NCBI RefSeq assembly: GCF_019334315.1
Contig: NZ_JAHWGL010000022.1
Coordinates: forward strand, 1-59,902
Origin: Hymenobacter profundi
GTDB lineage: Bacteria; Bacteroidota; Bacteroidia; Cytophagales; Hymenobacteraceae
Direction of reading: 5' to 3'
DNA: 59,902 nt
This document shows, piece by piece, positions 31,818 to 40,867 of the stretch. The position numbers and the translations under genes are program-made. The number at the start of each line of letters is the position of its first letter. Within the stretch, counting starts at the first letter, position 1. The notes under the pieces are model-generated. The model made no database searches. It worked only from the letters and a program-made list of their open reading frames with translations, and had not been told where the DNA came from.

Positions 31818-33287
31818 ATGTCCCACATCACCGGTTTCAAAGAGTTTCCCCGCGTCCTACCTCCCAAAGTGGCTCCTACGGAGCGCGTGCGCCACTACCA
31901 GGAGTTTATTGGCATGTATTCGGAGGCGGAGCTAAACCACCAAGCGGCGCGCTGCATGGACTGCGGCATTCCGTTCTGCCACTCGGGCTGCCCACTGGGC
32001 AACATCATCCCCGAGTTCAACGATGCCGTATACCAGCAAGATTGGCAGGAGGCCTACCGTATTCTGGCTTCCACCAACAACTTTCCTGAGTTTACAGGCC
32101 GCATCTGCCCCGCGCCCTGTGAGTCGGCGTGCGTACTAAGCATTCATAGCCAGCCGGTTGCTATTGAGGAAATCGAAAAGCACATCATCGAAATTGCCTT
32201 CGAGAAAGGCTTTGTGCAGCCTACGGCTCCGTTGCTAAAAACCGGCCGGACGGTGGCCGTGGTAGGCTCGGGGCCGGCGGGGCTGGCCGCGGCGGCACAG
32301 CTAGTTAAGGCCGGCCACAGCGTGACCGTATTCGAGCGCGACGACCGGCCGGGCGGCCTGCTGCGCTACGGCATTCCCGATTTCAAGCTGGAAAAATGGG
32401 TGATTGACCGCCGCATTGAGCTGCTGGAAAAAGACGGCGTGGTATTCCGGTGCAACGTGGAGGTAGGCAAAGACATTTCGGCCGATGAGCTGACCAATAG
32501 TTTCGATGCTGTGGTGCTGGCCGGGGGCGCTACCATCCCGCGCGACCTCACCATTCCGGGCCGCGACTTGCACGGTATCCACTTCGCCATGGACTACCTC
32601 AACCAGCAAAACAAGCGCGTAAGCCAGCCCGACTGGGCGCACGACCCCATTCTGGCCACCGATCAGGACGTAGTGGTCATCGGCGGTGGCGACACGGGCT
32701 CCGACTGCGTGGGCACGGCCAACCGCCAGGGTGCCCACTCGGTGCGGCAGTTTGCCATGATGATGGAGCCGCCCACCGAGCGCACTAAGCACATGCCCTG
32801 GCCTACCTACCCCTTGCTAATGAGCACTACCAGCTCGCACGAAGAAGGCTGCGAGCGGCACTGGGGCGTGAATACCAAGGCGTTTTTGGGTGATATGCAG
32901 GGCAACCTACGGGCCTTGCTGGTGACGGACATCACCTGGGAAACCGACGAGCGGGGCAAGCGCATCAAGTTCGAGGAAATTGCTGGCTCGGAGCGCGAAA
33001 TTCCGGCTCAGTTGGCTTTCCTGGCTATCGGCTACCTGCACCCGCGGCATGATGGCCTGCTCACCGACTTGAAGGTAGAGCTGGATGAGCGTGGCCACGT
33101 GCAGGCCACTGAGCGCGACTACCGCACCAACGTAGACAAGGTGTTTGTGGCTGGCGATGCGCGCCGGGGCCAGTCGTTGGTGGTATGGGCTATTTCGGAA
33201 GGCAGGGAGGCCGCCCGGCAAGTCGATTTATTCCTGACCGGCAAAACCGCCCTACCCAGCAAGGACGCGGTGGGCATGTTTGCCTGA
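31818..33287 (+). CDS. gltD: Glutamate synthase small subunit
   Basis: GltD carries NADPH oxidation and two 4Fe-4S clusters for GltB. From the ATG at 31818 (MSHITGFKEFPRVLPPK) the protein is 489 aa, normal for the family. The N-terminal cluster region has RCMDCGIPFCHSGCPLGNIIPE and CPAPCESACVL. FAD binding is at VAVVGSGPAGLAAAAQL, NADPH binding at VVVIGGGDTGSDCVGTA, and the C-terminal FAD motif is VFVAGDARRGQSLVVWAI. A start at 31782 would add 12 non-conserved residues. A long palindrome follows the stop. Confidence 0.97.
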   Translation: MSHITGFKEFPRVLPPKVAPTERVRHYQEFIGMYSEAELNHQAARCMDCGIPFCHSGCPLGNIIPEFNDAVYQQDWQEAYRILASTNNFPEFTGRICPAPCESACVLSIHSQPVAIEEIEKHIIEIAFEKGFVQPTAPLLKTGRTVAVVGSGPAGLAAAAQLVKAGHSVTVFERDDRPGGLLRYGIPDFKLEKWVIDRRIELLEKDGVVFRCNVEVGKDISADELTNSFDAVVLAGGATIPRDLTIPGRDLHGIHFAMDYLNQQNKRVSQPDWAHDPILATDQDVVVIGGGDTGSDCVGTANRQGAHSVRQFAMMMEPPTERTKHMPWPTYPLLMSTTSSHEEGCERHWGVNTKAFLGDMQGNLRALLVTDITWETDERGKRIKFEEIAGSEREIPAQLAFLAIGYLHPRHDGLLTDLKVELDERGHVQATERDYRTNVDKVFVAGDARRGQSLVVWAISEGREAARQVDLFLTGKTALPSKDAVGMFA

Positions 33288-33291
33288 TACG

Positions 33292-33404
33292 TTTCCCGCC
33301 GAGGTTCGCGGAGGCAAAACGTAGAGGTTCGCAGTGTTCTAACGATAGTCGTCGTTGAACTCTGGGAACCTCTACGTTTTGCCTCCGCGAACCTCGGCGG
33401 GAAA
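33292..33404. repeat. Very long perfect-armed palindrome after gltD
   Basis: TTTCCCGCCGAGGTTCGCGG and the adjoining AGGCAAAACGTAGAGGTTC form a 39-nt arm whose complement is exact at 33366-33404. The 35-nt loop holds GTTCTAACGATAGTCGTCGT, itself a dyad (AACGA...TCGT). It could end gltD transcription, but no T run follows directly. It starts 4 nt past the gltD stop. Confidence 0.92.
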
Positions 33405-33435
33405 TTTTCTACCCCAACTTTCCGTTCTTGCCAGC

Positions 33436-34836
33436 ATGAAACGTTTGCTGTTCCCGCTGCTGCTGCTGCCTACCCTCGCCTACCCCCAGAAACTGCGCCG
33501 CCTGGTCACGTACCAAGACTCAACTAAAACGAGAGTGCGCGAGGTATACTCGGCCATTGTGGCCGGCGACACCGTGATGGAAGGCCCCTACAAGCGCTTC
33601 TACCGCTCGGGTGCGCTGGAAGCTCAAACCAGCTACCGCGCTGGCAAAGCAGATAGCGCCTATGTGGAGTTTTTTCCGGATGGCAAAAAGCGAGTAGAAG
33701 TGACCTTTCGGCAGGGCGAGCGGCAGGGCCCGTTCAAAACGTTCTACAACTCGGGCCAGGTGGCCCAGGAGGGCACCTACACCAACGACCAGCCCACCGG
33801 CACGCTGCGCTACTACCATCCGGATGGCAAAATCAAGATGGAAACTACCCTGGCCAACGGGCAGCCGGCAGGCACGGTGCGGGAGTTGTATCCGTCGGGC
33901 AAGGTGCGGTCCGAAATCACCTACGCCAACGGGCAGCCCAACGGACCATCCAAAACCTACTACGAAAACGGCCAGCTACAAAGCGAGTCGATGTACCGGG
34001 GCGGCTTGCTCACGGGCTCCTACAAAACCTACTACCCCAACAGCCAGGTAGAAACCGAGGTGCAGGCCGATGCTAAAGGCAAGGGCACCTACCGCAGCTA
34101 CTACCCTTCCGGCAAGCTCCGCACCGAGGGCAGCTATGCCGCGGCTACCCTCCAGCAACGAGCCGTATCGAACCCATTGGGCGACAACAGCACCAAAGCC
34201 CCCACGGCCAACCTGGGCGGCACCAGCAACCTCGATGGTCCCGCCAAATCGTACTACGAGAGCGGAGCTGTAAAAAGCACGATGACCTATAAGAACGGCA
34301 CGCTGGTAGGCACCCAAAAGGATTTCTACGAGTCGGGGAAGGTGGAACAGGAAATCGAGTACAGCAACCAGGCCCGCGACCGGAAGCTGACCACTTACTA
34401 CCCAAATGGCGCCCTGAAGGCCGAGCAACAGTTCAAAAACAACCAACCGGTCGGCACGTGGCGCACGTTTTTCCCCGATGGCAAGCAGCCCCATTTTGTA
34501 GACCCCTACCAAAACGGCAAGCTGGTAGGCGAACGGCTGGAATACTTCGAGAACGGCACCATGCAAAGCCGCGTGACGTATGAAAACGGCCGCCCAACCG
34601 GCCTGAAGCAAGAGTTTTACCCATCGGGCAAGCTTAAGAGCGAAACCACTTACGCCAAAGGCCTGAAAGTCGGCCCCTACCGCCAGCTGCGCGAGGATGG
34701 TACTTTAGAGGAAGCAGGCGCCTTCCGCAACGGCAAGCAAACCGGCGTGTGGACGTATTACAAAGCTGATGGCAAAGCGGTACAGGAAAAGAAAACCTTC
34801 CGCAACGGGCAGGTAGTAGCACCGGGAGCCAAATAG
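33436..34836 (+). CDS. Secreted MORN/YwqK-repeat protein
   Basis: From the ATG at 33436 the protein is 466 aa, with a signal peptide (MKRLLFPLLLLPTLAYPQ). The rest consists of about 16 tandem repeats of 22-24 residues of the MORN-variant/YwqK type, each with a YYPSGKLR/YENGQLQ-like strand followed by G-x-x-x-G-x-x-x-x-Y. Examples are RFYRSGALEAQTSYRAGK, ELYPSGKVRSEITYANGQ and EFYPSGKLKSETTYAKGL. Database annotation often calls such proteins 'YwqK family antitoxin', but that function is not supported here and no toxin is adjacent. It is probably an exported structural or binding protein. An upstream frame to 33355 overlaps the palindrome and is unlikely to be translated. Confidence 0.82.
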   Translation: MKRLLFPLLLLPTLAYPQKLRRLVTYQDSTKTRVREVYSAIVAGDTVMEGPYKRFYRSGALEAQTSYRAGKADSAYVEFFPDGKKRVEVTFRQGERQGPFKTFYNSGQVAQEGTYTNDQPTGTLRYYHPDGKIKMETTLANGQPAGTVRELYPSGKVRSEITYANGQPNGPSKTYYENGQLQSESMYRGGLLTGSYKTYYPNSQVETEVQADAKGKGTYRSYYPSGKLRTEGSYAAATLQQRAVSNPLGDNSTKAPTANLGGTSNLDGPAKSYYESGAVKSTMTYKNGTLVGTQKDFYESGKVEQEIEYSNQARDRKLTTYYPNGALKAEQQFKNNQPVGTWRTFFPDGKQPHFVDPYQNGKLVGERLEYFENGTMQSRVTYENGRPTGLKQEFYPSGKLKSETTYAKGLKVGPYRQLREDGTLEEAGAFRNGKQTGVWTYYKADGKAVQEKKTFRNGQVVAPGAK

Positions 34837-34852
34837 CCAATTTATTCTGCCC

Positions 34853-34949
34853 CGAAGCGAAGGAGCATAAAAGAGGGAGTGAAAGGGAGCAGGCTAACTG
34901 ATAAAGTTAGTTCTCCTTTTCACTCCCTCTTTTATGCTCCTTCGCTTCG
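34853..34949. repeat. Long palindrome after the MORN-repeat gene
   Basis: CGAAGCGAAGGAGCATAAAA followed by GAGGGAGTGAAAGGGAG pairs with its near-exact complement at 34914-34949, with an inner stem AACT/AGTT. The GAAGCGAAGGAGCATAAA arm differs from the other families. Confidence 0.9.
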
Positions 34950-35081
34950 TGTAAAATTCTTTAGTTAAAGTATATCAACTAAATAGCTATTCGCAGGCAA
35001 CCGTGCTGTGAAACCTCGCATCTACCATATCAAATACCATTTCTTCCGGTCCATATATAGAAAAACGAAAATAAATTTACC

Positions 35082-35119
35082 TAGTACCTTGCGTTGCATA
35101 GTACCTTATACTACCTTTG
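35082..35119 (+). promoter_or_regulatory. Promoter with repeated TAGTACCTT operator-like units
   Basis: TTG at 35089-35091 and TACCTTTG at 35112-35119 are 20 nt apart, an exact Bacteroidota promoter layout. TAGTACCTT occurs at 35082 and 35099, and a variant TACTACCTTT at 35109, so the -33 to -7 region is itself a tandem repeat that a repressor could bind. Such AGTAC-rich promoters bring PadR-type regulators to mind, but no padR gene is present. The nearest frame is a 29-codon fragment at 35144. Confidence 0.6.
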
Positions 35120-35143
35120 AATCACTAACCTAAGATACCTGCT

Positions 35144-35233
35144 GTGGCGCCCGATTCTCTACCGGCGTCGCCCGCCACGGCCACCGGACACCGCCCCGCC
35201 AACCGGGTTGGGCTGCTGACTACGCTCTTGTAA
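35144..35233 (+). pseudogene. Possible 5' remnant of a lost gene (29 codons)
   Basis: A GTG 18 nt or so after the predicted start site opens a frame VAPDSLPASPATATGHRPAN then RVGLLTTLL and stop. Its codon use (GCC, ACC, CGC, CTG) is like real genes of the window, and the end RVGLLTTLL resembles the entry into a first membrane helix. The GC-rich text stops abruptly at TTGTAA and AT-rich sequence begins. This fits a gene cut off by deletion, but a short leader peptide or chance is also possible. About 170 nt more without a gene follow before the TonB receptor. Confidence 0.3.
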
Positions 35234-35406
35234 AATTACACTTTTCCAAGTTATAGTCTTTGTGTTCTGGTTTGTGGAGCTGCTTGCAAGCGGCTTCCCT
35301 CCTGCGTGTGCGCTTACACTGGTGGTAATGCCCCTCCCCCCTGACGGAACCGCGGCCGTTGGGCTGGCCTCGCATTGCCGGATTTTTCATCCAACTCACC
35401 ACTCCG

Positions 35407-37854
35407 ATGAACTCCTTCCTGACTTTTCGCCGGGCACTGCGGTGCCTGGGGCTCCTCGTTATGCTCTTTCCGCTGACCGCCTGGGCCCAAACTGCTGGCA
35501 CGATAACCGGCACGCTACTCGATGCCGCCAACAACCAGCCTCTCCCCTTTACGACCGTAGTGCTTCTGCAAGCGCGGGACAGCAGCCAAGTAGCCACCGG
35601 CACGCAAACCGCTGAAAATGGCACCTTTATCTTAGAGCCCGTGCAGCCTGGCTCCTACCTGTTGCGCACCTCGGCAGTGGGCTACGGCACCCTGCGCCGG
35701 GCGGTTACCATCACTGCCGCCGCGCCTACCATGCGTTTAGGCACATTGCGGCTGGCCTCTACGACCACCAAGCTAGGCGAAGTGACTGTGACGGGTGAAC
35801 GGGCTGCTGTGGTGGATAACCTTGATAAGAAGGTAATTAACGTGGACAAGGACCTAAACAGCGCCGGCGGTACGGCCGTGGACGTGCTGCAAAACGTGCC
35901 CTCCGTGGCCGTGGACCAAAACGGGCAGGCTACCCTGCGCGGCGCCGACGTGGCCATCTACCTCGATGGCAAGCCGGCTCCATCCAACTTCCGGCTGGAG
36001 CAGTTGCCAGCCAGCCGCATCGAGAACGTGGAGGTTATTACCAACCCCTCGGCGCGCTACCCCGCGGCCGGTGCGGGTGGGGTCATCAACATCACGCTTA
36101 AAAAGCAGCAGAAAGACGGCTGGAATGGCCAGGCAGCCGGTATTCTGGGCACGCGGGAAAAGTATAACCTGTCGCTGAGCGCCAACCGCAAGCTGGGTAA
36201 ACTCAACTTCTTCGGCAGCTACGATGCCAATGACAACCACTACCGGGGCGAATCGGATCTGCGCCAGGCGGCTACGGTAGAAGGCCTTACCACGCGCACC
36301 GACCAGAACGGCCGCAGCCTGCGCCACCAGCAATACCACGGCGGCCGCTTCGGGGTAGACTACGACCTCACAAAAGACCAGAAAATCACGGTTTCGGCCG
36401 ATCTGAGCCAGAGCCGGGGTTCTTCGCGGGAAAATCTGAATACTATACTCACCCGTGGTACCGATGCCCCGCTGGCCTTGCGCAACCTGGGCTACTCCAA
36501 CGAAAAGCAGCACCAATCGGTGTACTCGGTGGACTACCGCCGCACCTGGGCCGAGCACAAAGGCCGCGAGCTGACCGCCAACGTTAGCCTCGTAGATGTA
36601 GGCGTAGATGTGCAGGTAGGGCAGCGCGTGCTGGATGGCCCCGCCTCCTACCCCCGCCAGGAACGCCGGCAGCTGTATGGCGTAGGCATCAACGTACTGC
36701 AAGCCCAAGCCGACTACGTGCACCCGCTTGGCGAGAAAGGCCGCTTGGATGTGGGCCTGCGCAACGAGTCGTGGTGGTCGGATGGCACAACGGACTACCT
36801 CCTGCAATCCGGTGAAAACGAAGCCTTTGTTCGTCTTGACAATCAGTCGTTTGCCTATCGCTACCAGCAGCATGTGCAGGCCGGCTATGCCACCGCCCAG
36901 CAGGAATTTGGCAAGTGGAGTCTGCAAGGCGGGCTGCGGGCCGAGTACACTACCCTCGATGGGCGCGTGCTACCCAACACCGGTCAGTTCACCCAGCGCT
37001 ACCTCAACCTGTTCCCCACGGCTACCTTGGTGCGCACCCTACCCGGCGACCAGCGCCTGCAACTCAGCTACTCACGCCGCCTCAACCGGCCCAACTTCAT
37101 GCAAGTGCTGGCCCTACCCATCTACAACGACCAGCGCAACTACCGCATCGGCAACCCCGTGCTGCGGCCCGAGTTCATCAACTCGGTGGAGCTGGGCCAC
37201 CAAGCCACCTGGAAGCAGACCTCGCTGACGACCACACTGTTCTGGCGCCAGACCACGGATGCCATCCAGGCCATCCGCGCCATCGACACGGCGGCTACTC
37301 GCCTCAGTGGCCAACCCGATTTCATCACCCGCACCAGCTACCAGAACTTCGGCCAAACCAACAACTACGGCCTGGAAATGTCGTTGAATCAGCCCCTTGC
37401 AAAGTGGTGGAAAATCACGGCCAGCGGCTCGGTATACCGCAATGAGGTGACCAGCTTCCTAGGCGACGGCCGCAACCGCAGCACCGTCACGGGCACGGCT
37501 CGCCTGATGAACAGCTTCACGCCCACCAAACAGCTTGATGTGCAGCTTACTGCTAATTATCGGGCGCCGCAACTCACGGCCCAGGGCCGCTTGGCTGCTT
37601 TCCACGGCATTGATGTGGCCCTGCGCCAGCGCCTGTTCGAAGACCGCGCCGCCCTTACCCTGCGGGTAAGCGACATCTTCAACACCCGTCGCAACTACAC
37701 CCAACTGTATTCTGACGGCCTGGAATCCAACTTCCGCACCAAGTACGAAACGCGCGTGGGCTACCTCGGCTTCACCTGGTTCTTCGGCAACAGCAAGCCC
37801 TCCAAGAAAATCGACCAGGGGCCACAGGGCGGTGGCGGCGGTTTCGGTGGCTAA
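35407..37854 (+). CDS. TonB-dependent outer-membrane barrel receptor
   Basis: From the ATG at 35407 the protein is 815 aa. It begins with a signal peptide (MNSFLTFRRALRCLGLLVML...AWAQ), then a carboxypeptidase-regulatory-like beta sandwich (about 35-115), then a plug domain (GGTAVDVLQNVPSVAVDQNG, ADVAIYLDGKP, ENVEVITNPSARYPAAGAGG), and then a C-terminal barrel of the outer-membrane-barrel-3 type. A Gly-rich end, GPQGGGGGFGG, lies beyond the last strand. Such proteins import or export an unknown ligand. No SusD partner is adjacent, so this is not a SusC. The possible promoter at 35082 is about 290 nt upstream; a closer promoter near 35228-35265 is also possible. Confidence 0.88.
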   Translation: MNSFLTFRRALRCLGLLVMLFPLTAWAQTAGTITGTLLDAANNQPLPFTTVVLLQARDSSQVATGTQTAENGTFILEPVQPGSYLLRTSAVGYGTLRRAVTITAAAPTMRLGTLRLASTTTKLGEVTVTGERAAVVDNLDKKVINVDKDLNSAGGTAVDVLQNVPSVAVDQNGQATLRGADVAIYLDGKPAPSNFRLEQLPASRIENVEVITNPSARYPAAGAGGVINITLKKQQKDGWNGQAAGILGTREKYNLSLSANRKLGKLNFFGSYDANDNHYRGESDLRQAATVEGLTTRTDQNGRSLRHQQYHGGRFGVDYDLTKDQKITVSADLSQSRGSSRENLNTILTRGTDAPLALRNLGYSNEKQHQSVYSVDYRRTWAEHKGRELTANVSLVDVGVDVQVGQRVLDGPASYPRQERRQLYGVGINVLQAQADYVHPLGEKGRLDVGLRNESWWSDGTTDYLLQSGENEAFVRLDNQSFAYRYQQHVQAGYATAQQEFGKWSLQGGLRAEYTTLDGRVLPNTGQFTQRYLNLFPTATLVRTLPGDQRLQLSYSRRLNRPNFMQVLALPIYNDQRNYRIGNPVLRPEFINSVELGHQATWKQTSLTTTLFWRQTTDAIQAIRAIDTAATRLSGQPDFITRTSYQNFGQTNNYGLEMSLNQPLAKWWKITASGSVYRNEVTSFLGDGRNRSTVTGTARLMNSFTPTKQLDVQLTANYRAPQLTAQGRLAAFHGIDVALRQRLFEDRAALTLRVSDIFNTRRNYTQLYSDGLESNFRTKYETRVGYLGFTWFFGNSKPSKKIDQGPQGGGGGFGG

Positions 37855-37897
37855 GGCTGATGAGTTGATGGGTTGATTATTGATGTGTTGGTGAGTT

Positions 37898-38053
37898 GAT
37901 GTATCTGTTTCATCCTGAGCATTCCGCGCATCAAGCGGCGACGAAGGACCTTATGCCAGTTGAACGAGTCGTTGGTACGCCAGTCGTTCTTACAAGATAA
38001 GGTCCTTCGTCGCCGCTTGATGCGCGGAATGCTCAGGATGACACAGATACATC
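37898..38053. repeat. Long palindromic element (GTCATCCTGAGC / GAAGGACCTTAT family)
   Basis: The left arm runs GATGTATCTGTTTCATCCTG, AGCATTCCGCGCATCAAGCG, GCGACGAAGGACCTTAT; the right arm is its complement with one or two mismatches. The loop holds GAACGAGTCGTT, which recurs (in the other orientation) in the elements at 53242 and 59709. It lies between the TonB receptor and the DUF2459 gene. Confidence 0.92.
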
Positions 38054-38090
38054 ATCACACAAGCACATCAGCTTATCACCTCATCACCCC

Positions 38091-38747
38091 ATGCCGCTTG
38101 CTGCCCTGGTTTTATTGCTGCTCACCGGCACGCTGGTGCCCATCAACCGGAAATTCCGCGAAACACCCGGAGGCATTCCGGTTTTTGTGGCTTCCAACGG
38201 CTTGCATACCGATGTGGTGGTGCCCACCCAGGATGCGCGCACGGGCCTCGACTGGCGGCCATTGCTCACCGCGTCGGGCCAGCCGGCACGGCCGGCGGCC
38301 TACCCCTTCGTGGCGTTTGGGTGGGGTAACGCGGGGTTTTACCGCAGCTCCCGTGGCGGGCACACGCCGGGCGTGGGCACTACCCTGCGGGCCGCCCTAC
38401 CCTCGCCTACCTTGCTGCACGTGAGTTGGTGTGCCGGGCCACCGCAGCCCGGTACCCGCGTAGCAGCGTTGCGCATTTCGGCCGCGCAGTATGAGGCCCT
38501 GGCGGCTACCATCCGGGCCTCGTTTCAGGCTGATTCTGTGGGGCGCTTTGTGCCGGCCGTTATGCTTGGCTACACTGCTCAGGACCACTTCTTTGAGGCA
38601 CGCGGGCGCTACCATGTACTGCGCACTTGCAACGACTGGACGAACCGCATATTGCGGCGCGCTGGCCTGCGCGCTGCCCTTAAAGCGCCGCTAGCCGGTT
38701 CTGTACTTTACCAAGTACAACACGTTCCTAAAACAAGGAACCATTAA
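38091..38747 (+). CDS. DUF2459/TIGR02117 family membrane-anchored protein
   Basis: This 218-aa protein begins with a hydrophobic anchor or signal (about 1-18) and contains the family motifs SNGLHTDVVVPTQ, FVAFGWGNAGFY, LHVSWCAGPP and a C-terminal RTCNDWTNRILRRAGL. The family is known from urease regions in other bacteria, but there are no urease genes here. The His in GLHTDVVVP and the Cys in CNDWTN recall a permuted papain-like (NlpC/P60-related) arrangement, so a hydrolase or acyltransferase activity is possible; this is inference. It faces the periplasm if the N-terminal segment is an anchor. Its function is unknown. Confidence 0.82.
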   Translation: MPLAALVLLLLTGTLVPINRKFRETPGGIPVFVASNGLHTDVVVPTQDARTGLDWRPLLTASGQPARPAAYPFVAFGWGNAGFYRSSRGGHTPGVGTTLRAALPSPTLLHVSWCAGPPQPGTRVAALRISAAQYEALAATIRASFQADSVGRFVPAVMLGYTAQDHFFEARGRYHVLRTCNDWTNRILRRAGLRAALKAPLAGSVLYQVQHVPKTRNH

Positions 38748-38925
38748 AGCACTTGAATAATAGTATGTTAGTTTTTATGCCGGTTTATCGGATTATTTTG
38801 ATGAAAACTGATAATTTTCGATAAAAAGCTACTTTTACGTGCACTTTATATGAATCTAGCCGTTTAAGTATCATTATTCTCACTGCTCTTGCATTCGGGG
38901 TAGTAACGAATCGATCCAAATTACG

Positions 38926-39291
38926 ATGCTGCATATTCACCGCGACCCACTGCCCGACCGCTTCCTGCTGATTCCGGCTTCCGATTCTTCGGAGTCGGCG
39001 GAGTTGGATTTATCACGGTCGTTGCACCGGGCTTCGCGTAGCGACAAACCCTCTATTTGGCTCGACTGTAGTCTGATTACGGATCAGCTTTCGGAAGATG
39101 CTGTGGACATTCTGTTGGCCTACTCTTTCATGCTGCGCCAGCAAGGTCGGCAGTTGGTACTTTGCCACGCTAATGAGGCTATTCAGGCCGAATTTGCCCG
39201 CCACGACGAGGCCTCCCAGCCCAGCATTGTCTCCACCCTCCTCGATCAGCCCGACACGGAATCCGGGCAGGTCCACCATATCAGCTTGTAG
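38926..39291 (+). CDS. Hypothetical protein with STAS-like fold
   Basis: This 121-aa soluble protein has no clear family signature. Residues about 40-90 (SIWLDCSLITDQLSEDAVDI, then LLAYSFMLRQQGRQLVLCHAN) follow the beta-alpha-beta pattern of STAS/anti-sigma antagonist domains: a strand ending in Asp-Cys, a helix, and a strand ending LCHAN. No conserved phosphorylatable Ser in the D-S-G context is seen. The position before hisS with a palindrome between them does not suggest a shared operon. Its role is unknown. 170 nt without a gene precede it. Confidence 0.6.
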   Translation: MLHIHRDPLPDRFLLIPASDSSESAELDLSRSLHRASRSDKPSIWLDCSLITDQLSEDAVDILLAYSFMLRQQGRQLVLCHANEAIQAEFARHDEASQPSIVSTLLDQPDTESGQVHHISL

Positions 39292-39323
39292 CCCCAGGCA
39301 TCGGTCTGCCGGTCGGGTTTGTG

Positions 39324-39331
39324 TACCTTCG
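39324..39331 (+). promoter_or_regulatory. hisS: Candidate -7 element for hisS
   Basis: TACCTTCG differs from TAnnTTTG by one base. It lies about 120 nt before the hisS ATG. No -33 element is seen. The palindrome at 39371-39425 would then be in the hisS leader mRNA. Confidence 0.35.
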
Positions 39332-39370
39332 CGGTTTCATTCACTTTAATGGATTAAAAGGGAAGAGTTG

Positions 39371-39425
39371 AAAATTAAGAATTAGCTAACTGGCTTATAG
39401 CTGGCTTTTTTAATTCTTAACTTTT
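39371..39425. repeat. AT-rich palindrome in the hisS leader
   Basis: AAAATTAAGAATTA pairs with TAATTCTTAACTTTT around CTAACTGGCTTATAGCTGGC-like sequence. The arm matches the inter-tRNA palindrome at 8845-8928 (TTAAGAATTA). It ends 25 nt before the hisS ATG. Confidence 0.75.
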
Positions 39426-39450
39426 GATTCTTAAGTTTTAATTGAATCAG

Positions 39451-40860
39451 ATGAAACCTAGCATACCGCAAGGTACCCGCGACTTTGGACCGGCCGTAGT
39501 GGTCCGCCGCAACTATATTTTTGGCATCATTCGCCGCACGTTCGAGAAGTTTGGCTATGCTCCGCTCGAAACCCCTACCCTCGAAAACCTGTCGGTGCTG
39601 ACGGGTAAGTACGGCGAGGAAGGCGACCAGCTGTTGTTCAAGGTGCTCAACTCGGGCAACTTCCTGAAAAAGCAGAAGGGCGATGTGGTGAAAGAGGAAG
39701 TGACGCCCGACGACTTGCTCGCCGGTGCCAAACAGGTGCTACCCAAAATCGCGGAGAAAGGCCTGCGCTACGACCTGACGGTGCCGTTTGCCCGCTACGT
39801 GGTGATGAACCGGGGCACGCTCACGTTCCCCTTCAAACGCTACCAGATCCAGCCCGTGTGGCGCGCCGACCGCCCCCAGCGCGGCCGCTACCGCGAGTTC
39901 TACCAGTGCGACGCCGACGTGGTGGGCACCGACTCGCTGCTCTGCGAGGCCGAGATTGTGCTCATGATGTCCGAAGTACTGAACGGGCTGGGCCTGACTG
40001 ACTTCACCATCAAAATCAACCACCGTCGGGTGCTGAGCGCCATTTACCAGGCGCTGGGCGGCGAGGGCACCGAAACTACCCTGTTCACGGCCATCGACAA
40101 GCTCGACAAAATTGGGCAGGAAGGCGTAGAGAAAGAGCTGCGTGAGAAAGGCTTCAGTGACGACGCGCTAGGCCGGTTGTTTGCGTTACTGGGCGTAGAG
40201 GGCACGTTTGGCGAGAAGCTGGAGCGCTTGCAGGCCGCTTTTGTTACGGCTGGGGTAGCGCCCGAAAACGAAGAAGGCTACAAAGGCCTGGAGGATCTGG
40301 CACGCGTGCAGGAGCTGCTGCAAGGCTTTGGCTTCTCGCAGTTCGACCACTTGGATTTCGACGTGACGCTGGCCCGCGGCCTGAGCTACTACACGGGCTG
40401 TATCTTCGAAATCAAGATCAACAATGTGAACATGGGCAGCGTGTCGGGCGGCGGGCGCTACGACAACCTGACCGGGGCCTTTGGCCTGCCGGGCGTATCG
40501 GGGGTAGGGTTTTCCTTCGGCGTCGACCGGCTCTACGATTGTCTCGACGAGTTGCAACTTTTCCCCACCGACGCCACCACTACCACGCGCTGTCTGCTGG
40601 TTAATTTCGACGCCGAGAGCGAAACCGCCGTGCTCCCCGTGCTGCGCCAGTTGCGCGACGCTGGTATTGCCAGCGAGCTGTACCCGGAGGCCGGTAAACT
40701 GAAAAAGCAGTTTCAATACGCCGACCAGAAAGGTATTCCTTACGTGCTGCTGCAAGGCTCGGAGGAACGGGCGGCTGGGCAGTTCAAGCTGAAAACCATG
40801 CGTACCGGTGAAGAACGGACTGTTTCGCTGGCTGATGCACTCGCGGAGCTAACAAAGTAA
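39451..40860 (+). CDS. hisS: Histidyl-tRNA synthetase
   Basis: HisS charges tRNA-His with histidine in the cytoplasm. From the ATG at 39451 (MKPSIPQGTRDFGP) the protein is 469 aa. A TTG three codons upstream is less likely as start. The class II core is visible: motif 1 region IFGIIRRTFEKFGYAPLETP, motif 2 FKRYQIQPVWRADRPQRGRY followed by REFYQCDADVVG, the HisA signature LARGLSYYTGCIFE, motif 3 GGRYDNLTGAFG...GVGFSFGVDRL and a C-terminal anticodon-binding domain (about 380-469). The HAL-like gene follows after 7 nt and is probably co-transcribed. Confidence 0.97.
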   Translation: MKPSIPQGTRDFGPAVVVRRNYIFGIIRRTFEKFGYAPLETPTLENLSVLTGKYGEEGDQLLFKVLNSGNFLKKQKGDVVKEEVTPDDLLAGAKQVLPKIAEKGLRYDLTVPFARYVVMNRGTLTFPFKRYQIQPVWRADRPQRGRYREFYQCDADVVGTDSLLCEAEIVLMMSEVLNGLGLTDFTIKINHRRVLSAIYQALGGEGTETTLFTAIDKLDKIGQEGVEKELREKGFSDDALGRLFALLGVEGTFGEKLERLQAAFVTAGVAPENEEGYKGLEDLARVQELLQGFGFSQFDHLDFDVTLARGLSYYTGCIFEIKINNVNMGSVSGGGRYDNLTGAFGLPGVSGVGFSFGVDRLYDCLDELQLFPTDATTTTRCLLVNFDAESETAVLPVLRQLRDAGIASELYPEAGKLKKQFQYADQKGIPYVLLQGSEERAAGQFKLKTMRTGEERTVSLADALAELTK

Positions 40861-40867
40861 GACACGT

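Noticed and set aside
33436..34836. Antitoxin of a toxin-antitoxin pair (the usual database name for YwqK repeats)
   Set aside because: The protein has a signal peptide, consists only of MORN-like repeats, and has no small toxin gene next to it.
35854..36927. A 357-codon minus-strand frame opposite the TonB receptor
   Set aside because: It is a shadow of the plug and barrel coding sequence; no domain is recognisable.
37898..38053. CRISPR array or direct-repeat locus
   Set aside because: The repeats are single inverted pairs at scattered sites, without regular spacers or cas genes.
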